From JAVRLS01 sp031961205 (GTDB lineage Archaea; Thermoplasmatota; Thermoplasmata; Thermoplasmatales; Thermoplasmataceae), in contig JAVRLS010000005.1 of assembly GCA_031961205.1 (NCBI GenBank), forward strand, positions 1 through 40,184: 40,184 nt of DNA, given 5' to 3'. A program made the position numbers and the translations under genes. The notes under the pieces were generated by a model. The model had not been told where the DNA came from. It saw only the letters and a list, made by a program, of their open reading frames with translations, and made no database searches. Of the stretch, positions 35,122 to 40,184 are shown in pieces. Numbering within the stretch: the first letter of the stretch is position 1; each line of letters begins with the position of its first letter.

Positions 35122-36249
35122 CTATTTCAGCATCGAATAAAGCACTGCAGGATCCCTGAGAATTACACCTATGAGTACTTTGGATGGGTAATCAATATCC
35201 CCGGTTCTATTGATCACATCGAGTATCTTCCTGTTTGAAATGAAATTGTAAATCCTGTCAAATGAACGATCGCTTATCCTGGAAAAAATAGACTGGACAA
35301 ACCCATCAATCTTAAGTTCATTTCCAATTTTTTTTAGCAGCATTTTCCTGTAGCTTCTCAAAGAATCTGCATATTCTTCCCGATCCAGAGCATCATTTAC
35401 TGCCAGAGATGCCATATGCGAGGATAACAACCCCGTATAAATACCTCCTCCTGAAAGTGGCTTGGCAACGCCTGCAGCATCGCCAACAAGGACAGTACGG
35501 TATCCATCTAGTTTCCTCATTACCGATATTGGTATACCAGCTCCGGTTATGCTCATGATCCTGTTTTCCCCGAATCTGGAAATCAGCCTGTCCATATACG
35601 GACGTGGAGATGACCTGTAACTTCCGGTGCCTATCCTGGTGATATCTCCTCCAGGCACAGACCACCCAAAGAAGCCATGTGTAACGGATGTTCCGAGATA
35701 AACATCTACACTGTCCTGATCATCCATCTTCATGGCAACATCGTACTGCAATGTCGATATGATTTTCCCGGGTCTCAGGTCAAATACATCGCGCCTGACG
35801 ATGCTGTTCATCCCGTCTGCGCCAACTATGATCCTGGAACGCTCCTGCTTGATGTTCCCGTTTTCCCTGAATGTAACTTCGCAGCCGTCACGATTCACGA
35901 GGACTTTTGTTGCCCTTGCATTGATCCTCAGATCTGCTCCTCCGGAAATGGAGAGCGCTGCTGCATCTTTATCAAATGAATCCCTGTAAAGGACTATTGT
36001 TTCCTCATTTTTTCCTATATGGATAGACTTACCTCCGGGGAAAAAAACGTTTGCGCCATGAACAGTATTTGCGATGCTTTTTGTCGGCACGTAGTCAAGA
36101 ACTCTTTTGGATACAAGCCCGGTGCATTCAACGGGCTTTCCGATCTCCCTGTGTTCCTCCAGCTGCAGAACACTGTATCCCAGCTTTGAGAGTCTGTATG
36201 ACATATATGAGCCTGCTGGACCACCGCCAACAATTATTACATCCTTCAC
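35122..36249 (-). CDS. Geranylgeranyl reductase-like FAD-dependent oxidoreductase
   Basis: A 375-residue flavoprotein of the geranylgeranyl reductase family. The FAD-binding start is VIIVGGGPAGSYMSYRLSK, then PVECTGLVS, the second dinucleotide contact GADGMNS, and the third region VLVGDAAGVAKPLSGGGIYTG. A GFFGWSVPGGDITRIGTG segment corresponds to the substrate motif YxWxFPxGxxxxVG, retaining Trp but with Val in place of Phe. Related archaeal enzymes saturate the isoprenoid chains of ether lipids, so it may act on membrane lipids. GTG 36249 is chosen because the flavin strand begins immediately; a longer frame to 36381 adds a non-matching segment. A TATAA-like element lies about 35 nt upstream. 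Confidence 0.83.
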   Translation of the reverse strand: MKDVIIVGGGPAGSYMSYRLSKLGYSVLQLEEHREIGKPVECTGLVSKRVLDYVPTKSIANTVHGANVFFPGGKSIHIGKNEETIVLYRDSFDKDAAALSISGGADLRINARATKVLVNRDGCEVTFRENGNIKQERSRIIVGADGMNSIVRRDVFDLRPGKIISTLQYDVAMKMDDQDSVDVYLGTSVTHGFFGWSVPGGDITRIGTGSYRSSPRPYMDRLISRFGENRIMSITGAGIPISVMRKLDGYRTVLVGDAAGVAKPLSGGGIYTGLLSSHMASLAVNDALDREEYADSLRSYRKMLLKKIGNELKIDGFVQSIFSRISDRSFDRIYNFISNRKILDVINRTGDIDYPSKVLIGVILRDPAVLYSMLK

Positions 36250-36389
36250 GGGAATAAAATGGAATTTTAGATAATAAGCTTTTATAATTGATCCAGACAT
36301 GGACAAATATAAAAACCAGATTTTGCCTCCTGAATATTTATTCGCAATAAAAAAATAAATACTGCCTTGCTTATACACCATTGATATAA

Positions 36390-36542
36390 ATGGGACTCAG
36401 CAAAAGGGACCTAAGCAGGAAGCGAAAAAGCCTGGAATCGAAACTGGAAGAACTTCAAGAAAAAGTGAAAAAAAATCCGCTCAACAAAACATTGCAATCA
36501 GAGGTTGAGGATCTCAAGAAGAAGATTGAAAAATTGGAGTAA
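36390..36542 (+). CDS. Very small coiled-coil protein (50 residues)
   Basis: A short frame of 50 codons from ATG 36390 to TAA 36540-36542. The product is almost entirely charged and helical, with a heptad-like pattern (LESKLEELQEKVKKNP, then LQSEVEDLKKKIEKLE), a basic N-terminus (SKRDLSRKRK) and no cysteine. Such a composition is typical of real small coiled-coil proteins rather than chance frames, and codon choice (AAA/GAA/CTG) matches its neighbours. It diverges from the FAD-reductase gene, with its start 140 bases from that GTG. Function is unknown; dimerisation or scaffolding is likely. I would call it probable but unproven. Confidence 0.6.
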   Translation: MGLSKRDLSRKRKSLESKLEELQEKVKKNPLNKTLQSEVEDLKKKIEKLE

Positions 36543-36639
36543 TTTTCTATAAACAGAAATATAAAAGGATGATTGTTTAGAACCTGAAGCAGGCATAAAC
36601 AAGATTTTTACTTCCAAAAGTTGTAAAAAAATTGTGATT

Positions 36640-37101
36640 CTATAGTAGTTTTTCAATAGAATCTCTAAGTTCTTTTAATTTTCTGGAATAGTTTTCATTG
36701 CCTTTGATTTTTTCAGCATTGTCCTTAAGATAATTCATGTAGTCGTTTATTCTTGCGATGACGTCGTCTATATTGTTTATTCCTTCATCCGCTCCATAGA
36801 AATTTCCGAAGCCAAGCATACCAATCATGTCTTTTCCTTTCTGCGTCAGGGAGTAGTATTTTTTATTGTCCCTTTCCTTTGATACAAGATAACCCTCTTC
36901 CTCCATCGATCTCAGTATCGGATATACAGCTCCAGGGGATGGCCTCCATCTTCCAATTGTAGCGTCCTCCATTGTTGACATTATATCTGCACCTGTTTTT
37001 TCTCCACTGGATACTATCCTGATTATCCAGTACCTTATTCCAACAAAGCCATGCGATCTATCCCAGTTATGCCCTGATGGGCCTCTCATTCCACCATACA
37101 T
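36640..37101 (-). CDS. PadR-family transcriptional regulator
   Basis: A 153-residue PadR-type winged-helix protein. The DNA-binding domain has YWIIRIVSSGEKTGADIMSTMED (helix 1-2), WRPSPGAVYPILRSMEEEGYL (recognition helix, with the diagnostic PSPGAVYPxL) and the wing KERDNKKYYSLTQKGKDM. The C-terminal helix region (IDDVIARINDYMNYLKDNAEK, ending SRKLKELRDSIEKLL) would mediate dimerisation. The N-terminus MYGGMRGPSGHNWDRSHGF is unusually Gly/His-rich. ATG 37101 has GAGGGGTG seven bases upstream and is preferred over GTG 37110. PadR proteins usually repress nearby genes or themselves; the palindromic tract upstream is a likely operator. Confidence 0.87.
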   Translation of the reverse strand: MYGGMRGPSGHNWDRSHGFVGIRYWIIRIVSSGEKTGADIMSTMEDATIGRWRPSPGAVYPILRSMEEEGYLVSKERDNKKYYSLTQKGKDMIGMLGFGNFYGADEGINNIDDVIARINDYMNYLKDNAEKIKGNENYSRKLKELRDSIEKLL

Positions 37102-37120
37102 GTTTTTCACCCCTCAAATT

Positions 37121-37160
37121 ATAGATATCTTTTTGTAGATATCGATAATAAGATATACGA
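37121..37160. promoter_or_regulatory. Palindromic repeat tract upstream of the PadR gene, likely operator
   Basis: GATATC occurs at 37124-37129 and again at 37138-37143, separated by eight bases, giving a symmetric site with flanking AGATAT at 37151-37156 as a third half-site. It lies 20-60 bases before the PadR start, overlapping its expected promoter. Autoregulation by the PadR protein is the natural reading. The rest of the spacer to 37370 shows no gene. Confidence 0.45.
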
Positions 37161-37370
37161 TACTGGTATTTAAACATTGCTTGATTACATACGAAACTGG
37201 AGGATCATAGCCATTGATTCAGACTCATTTTAATTTTCCCCATAAATCCTGATTTCGCCAGATATTGAATCCTGATCTTACCGTTACGGTCAGGTACCAA
37301 ACGCCTGACATCACCTGAGAATTTAAAGAACAAAGAATCAGCGCTATTCTATCCCTGGAGATAACTTAAA

Positions 37371-37991
37371 TCACAGAAAATAATATGGTTTCGTTTCCGG
37401 CGTAGCTGTGATATCCACGACTGTATCAACGCTATTCACATAATATTTTTCAAGCCTGTACGTTTCATCAGCTTTATTCAGAAGTATAGCATCACAATTT
37501 TTAACGTTTATTTCATATCCGAACAGATTCAAAATCAGAGCCATCACGCCTCCATGCGATACGAGAAGTTTGTCATCATCGGTGTCTCCGGCCACCAGCA
37601 TTGCCCTTGCAACTCTCGAACGGAAGTAATCCAGTTTTTCCGATCCGTCCACCAGGTCCAGCAGCCTTGAGGTTATGGTCATGTTTGGCATTGAAAGCTT
37701 CAACGGTATCTCTTCGTATCTCAGGCCTTCAATAACCCCTATTCCTCTTTCCCTGAGCAATGGATCCTTCTTGATTGCATGTATTTTTGTTATTTCTCCT
37801 ATTATTTCTGCGGTATTCACGGCCCTTGGCATATCGCTTGCATAAATTGCCCCTATTCCGGCCATTTTTATAAACTTGCCAAGCCTTTCAGCCTGTTCCC
37901 TCCCATTTTCGGTCAGTGATCCCTCGTATCCCTGCCATACACCTTTTTTATTTCTATCTGTTTCTCCATGCCTTGCAATCCAAATTTTCAT
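37371..37991 (-). CDS. Histidine-phosphatase superfamily protein (phosphoglycerate mutase-like)
   Basis: A 206-residue histidine phosphatase. The catalytic RHGE motif is at the start (WIARHGETDRNKKGVWQGY), followed by LTENGREQAERLGKF, YASDMPRAVNTAEII with the second Arg, the acid-base Glu region RERGIGVIEG and the second His in LLVSHGGVMALIL. This set is complete. Members include cofactor-dependent phosphoglycerate mutases, broad phosphatases and alpha-ribazole phosphatases; the sequence alone does not decide among them. ATG 37991 is preferred because the first strand begins there; a GTG at 38000 adds three residues. It lies alone, divergent from dtdA across a 230-base spacer. Confidence 0.85.
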   Translation of the reverse strand: MKIWIARHGETDRNKKGVWQGYEGSLTENGREQAERLGKFIKMAGIGAIYASDMPRAVNTAEIIGEITKIHAIKKDPLLRERGIGVIEGLRYEEIPLKLSMPNMTITSRLLDLVDGSEKLDYFRSRVARAMLVAGDTDDDKLLVSHGGVMALILNLFGYEINVKNCDAILLNKADETYRLEKYYVNSVDTVVDITATPETKPYYFL

Positions 37992-38232
37992 TGTAGTCAC
38001 TTTTAATTAGTATGTACTGTATACAAATAACCTTTTTCAACATATAATATGAGAAAATATATAGGTATATGGGATAAACAAAAAGCATTATTCCGGTTCA
38101 TCGGGATCTTACACTTTCCAGAAATAACCCTGAATACACGGGCCCAGCAAATTATATTAAAAATGCATAACCTGATGGTTGAATGCCGGAATTTCATGGC
38201 AAATGATATATCCATAAAAGATATGTTCAAAA

Positions 38233-39000
38233 ATGCCACTGATAATTGCATCAACAGAGGATGAGGCCAGCATGAGTATGTTTTCCTACCTGCTGGATAA
38301 TTATGACTTCATGGAAGATCAGGGAAGATTTCTTTACAGAGATTTTGAAATGATTAAAATCAATAAGAGCCATATTTATTACGATACAGATTTTGATCCT
38401 AAATACAGATACATCGTCTTTCTTTCAAAGCATTCATCAGCGGCCGGAATAAAATCCATGACCGCCCATCCGACCGGCAATTTTGGAGATTCAAAACTCG
38501 GAGGCAAACCTAAAACCCTGAATTCAAGCGATCCGTACCACATGTCAGGTGTTCTTAGAAAAATGGCTGAAACCTATGCTGGCAGAGAGTTTGAGGTAAC
38601 GTTTGAAGCTACTCATCATGGGCCGATCGTAAATCTCCCTAATTTCTTCGTGGAAATAGGAACAACGAGGGAGGAATGGACAGACACTGAGGCACTGTCA
38701 ACGGTAACCGATGCAGTAATAAATCCTGATGAGAAGGATTATCCGGCATTTCTTGCGATTGGAGGCGGCCATTACGCACCAAAGATAACGGAGTACTTCA
38801 AGAAAAATGGCGTGAATATAGGGCATATAATATCGAAACATGATCATGATGCGCTTGAAAAATTCCAGATCATCGATGCGATGGAAAAAACACCGGGATT
38901 TAAGGGCATAATAATGGATAAGAAAGGTACAAGGGGAAATGTCAGATCCATGGTGAAGGATATAGTTGATGAAGAATCCCTGGAACTTATACAGATATAG
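38233..39000 (+). CDS. dtdA: D-aminoacyl-tRNA deacylase DtdA (GEK1 type)
   Basis: A 255-residue metal-dependent deacylase that recycles tRNAs mischarged with D-amino acids. Diagnostic segments include YIVFLSKHSSAAGIKSMTAHPTGN, GKPKTLNSSDPYHMSGVLRKMAE, EVTFEATHHGPIVNLPNFFVEIGTT, LAIGGGHYAPKITEY and the metal/His-rich IISKHDHDALEK. Length and order match the archaeal and plant enzyme. The ATG at 38233 lacks a strong Shine-Dalgarno; it starts right at the first strand (PLIIASTEDEAS). It is upstream of tsr3 in the same direction with a 70-base gap. Both act in translation quality or ribosome biogenesis. Confidence 0.93.
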   Translation: MPLIIASTEDEASMSMFSYLLDNYDFMEDQGRFLYRDFEMIKINKSHIYYDTDFDPKYRYIVFLSKHSSAAGIKSMTAHPTGNFGDSKLGGKPKTLNSSDPYHMSGVLRKMAETYAGREFEVTFEATHHGPIVNLPNFFVEIGTTREEWTDTEALSTVTDAVINPDEKDYPAFLAIGGGHYAPKITEYFKKNGVNIGHIISKHDHDALEKFQIIDAMEKTPGFKGIIMDKKGTRGNVRSMVKDIVDEESLELIQI

Positions 39001-39070
39001 ATTTTTTAATCCGTATCGGTTTTAGAAATATAACGAAATCATAAAAGGTACCAGTGAGGATGATTTTAGT

Positions 39071-39613
39071 ATGACGGATTTGAAAAAGCGTATTGATGGA
39101 TCGGGATCTTTGGCATCGCATTATATGCGTATATATTATGTTTATTTGAAGCAGGATGATCCAAAAAAGTCAACAATGAGAAAGCTGGAAAGATTCGGCT
39201 ACGCAAAAAGAATCGACCTGCATGGAATCAGGAAAAAACTTGCCCTCACCCCATATTCAAAGGTATTTATCTCGAGCGAAGACCGGAGCATATATGATCA
39301 TTCGGGGCTCTGCGTAATTGATGGATCGTGGAATAGAATAGAAAGCATAAAAAATTTTAATTTTGAGAATTCCAGGAGGCTTCCAAAGCTTGTAGCCGCG
39401 AATCCGGTCAACTATGGAAAGGTTGAGATATTATCTTCTGTGGAAGCCGTTTCTGCCGCGCTTTATATAATGGGATACAAAAATGATGCAATCAAAATAC
39501 TCTCGAAATTTTCATGGGGCCTGAACTTCATAAAACTTAATGAAAACCCGCTCGTTGATTACTCATTGTCGAAAAGAAGCGGCATGGAAGACACCGAGAA
39601 GCTTTATTTCTGA
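39071..39613 (+). CDS. tsr3: Tsr3-type rRNA aminocarboxypropyltransferase
   Basis: A 180-residue protein of the Tsr3/DUF367 family. It transfers the aminocarboxypropyl group of S-adenosylmethionine to a pseudouridine of small-subunit rRNA. Diagnostic stretches include YYVYLKQDDPKKSTMRKLERFGYAK at the N-terminus, IYDHSGLCVIDGSWNRI, RRLPKLVAANPVNYGKVEILSSVEAVSAALYIMGY and FSWGLNFIKLNENPL. The N-terminal 18 residues (to MRIYYVYL) are longer than some homologues; ATG 39071 has GAGGAT about ten bases upstream and is kept, with ATG 39125 as an alternative. It converges on the QueC-like gene. In eukaryotes Tsr3 acts on 18S rRNA in the cytoplasm; the archaeal role is equivalent for 16S rRNA. Confidence 0.9.
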   Translation: MTDLKKRIDGSGSLASHYMRIYYVYLKQDDPKKSTMRKLERFGYAKRIDLHGIRKKLALTPYSKVFISSEDRSIYDHSGLCVIDGSWNRIESIKNFNFENSRRLPKLVAANPVNYGKVEILSSVEAVSAALYIMGYKNDAIKILSKFSWGLNFIKLNENPLVDYSLSKRSGMEDTEKLYF

Positions 39614-39636
39614 CATTTATTCGTTTTTCGGATATA

Positions 39637-40184
39637 TCACCGGGCAAGTTTCTTCCACTGGCCGTTTTCAAGCAAATAATAGCCATTCGAGTATTCTCTG
39701 AAAATATTTTCGATCTTATTACGGTATATATCCGGCACAAGGGAAAAAGGCACCTTTTCTCCACTTAGAATGTGTATGCCCTCGACATGCGTCTCATCTT
39801 TCTTTCCATCAAAAATCTTTTCTTCAAGATATGAGAGTTCGCTTGGATCGATCCTCATATCGGCACTCTCAACATTTACCTTAAGGTCCCGTATATTCTC
39901 GCTGCTGTAGCCTATATCCTCGGGATTCCCCCCTGCATTCAGCACAAAAAGAAGGATGCCCAGGCATTTGGTGCACGTGCCGCATGGCTTTATTTCCTTC
40001 CCCTCGTATCTGCATAGATGACAGGACCTTTGATTTCTGAAAAGATCCGGATACCTTTTTACAAGAATTTTTTCCACCATGGTTCCAAATACAGGATAAA
40101 CAATGGAAAAAACAGTTGAATTAATTCCGGATATCCTGAAGTATTCTGACAGGGTGTTGTTAAAATCATTCGTTTGATCGTAAA
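39637..40184 (-). CDS. QueC-like PP-loop protein, C-terminal part (5' end outside window)
   Basis: The frame is open from 40184 to the stop at 39637, so the gene begins beyond the window; the ATG at 40080 is probably internal. A four-cysteine zinc motif SCHLCRYEGKEIKPCGTCTKC resembles that of QueC-type ATP pyrophosphatases, which make the preQ0 precursor of archaeosine. The stretch before it (LSEYFRISGINSTVFSIVYP) also fits a PP-loop barrel end. The remaining 100 residues (SENIRDLKVNVESADMRIDPSELSYLEEKI and so on) form an additional C-terminal domain not usual for QueC. The nucleotide-binding PP-loop itself would be outside. Link to tgtA is by function only, not by position. Confidence 0.55.
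   Translation of the reverse strand, partial: YDQTNDFNNTLSEYFRISGINSTVFSIVYPVFGTMVEKILVKRYPDLFRNQRSCHLCRYEGKEIKPCGTCTKCLGILLFVLNAGGNPEDIGYSSENIRDLKVNVESADMRIDPSELSYLEEKIFDGKKDETHVEGIHILSGEKVPFSLVPDIYRNKIENIFREYSNGYYLLENGQWKKLAR

Noticed and set aside
38049..38264. A 71-codon frame in the dtdA upstream spacer
   Set aside because: It overlaps the start of dtdA in another frame, and the opposite strand is also open here. There is no recognisable domain and no conserved-looking pattern, so I treat it as spacer.
1..40184. CRISPR arrays, tRNA/rRNA genes, prophage or defence islands
   Set aside because: I looked in the spacers for regularly spaced repeats, tRNA T-loop and cloverleaf patterns, and phage or defence gene families. 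None was found.

Overview
The window reads as a chromosomal segment of a thermoacidophilic, wall-less euryarchaeon of the order Thermoplasmatales. The best marker is a 90-residue bacterial HU-type histone-like protein at 24741-25013 that closely resembles Thermoplasma HTa. Archaeal genes surround it: HerA/Mre11/Rad50, DnaG-type primase, ABCE1, archaeosine tRNA-guanine transglycosylase, DtdA, Tsr3, an archaeal glutamine synthetase and a geranylgeranyl-reductase-like flavoprotein. DNA is AT-rich, genes are densely packed, and many promoters place a TATA element about 25 nt before the start codon, which suggests leaderless mRNAs. Inner operon genes more often carry GGTG/GAGG ribosome-binding sites. 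I cannot name the species.

Layout. 1-4719: the 3' part of herA, then mre11 and rad50, forming a double-strand-break resection operon. 4914-10591: DEAD-box helicase, an MFS transporter, SepF, a family 2 glycosyltransferase, an AhpC-type peroxiredoxin, a signal peptidase and a DsrE-like protein. 10686-11049: what looks like a broken winged-helix regulator. 11067-17564: aconitase, glutamine synthetase, a thiolase/DUF35 pair with a long structured-looking leader, and a small membrane protein. 17565-18234: a 670-nt stretch without intact genes, ending in a perfect 10-bp dyad before rpsL-rpsG. 19357-22142 (minus): a Lon-type ATPase lacking the protease domain, overlapped by dnaG.

22560-26149: an endonuclease IV-like TIM barrel, a small unknown, a CopD-like membrane protein, the HU/HTa gene and dihydropteroate synthase. 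26150-26912: a second decayed stretch ending in two hairpins. 26913-29961 (minus): an HTH-ACT regulator, histidyl-tRNA synthetase and an MFS transporter in one direction. 30180-34275: a small conserved-looking protein, ABCE1 and tgtA in a tight operon. 34263-38000: EamA transporter, FAD reductase, a divergent 50-residue coiled-coil gene, a PadR regulator with a palindromic upstream region, and a histidine phosphatase. 38233-40184: DtdA, Tsr3 and the end of a QueC-like protein running off the window.

Functionally the segment is mostly housekeeping: DNA repair, replication priming, chromatin, translation and its quality control, ribosome recycling and rRNA modification, tRNA modification (TgtA and perhaps the QueC-like protein), the TCA cycle and nitrogen assimilation. 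I found no CRISPR array, prophage, toxin island or intact insertion sequence, and no tRNA or rRNA gene. The observations that deserve a second look are modest: a tRNA-guanine transglycosylase missing two of its four zinc ligands, a Mre11 with Asp in place of a metal-binding Asn, a frameshifted and nonsense-interrupted regulator, the dyad ahead of the S12 gene, a structured thiolase leader, a cysteine-tailed ACT regulator, and the two decayed intergenic stretches. I do not see a convincing new multi-gene system here.
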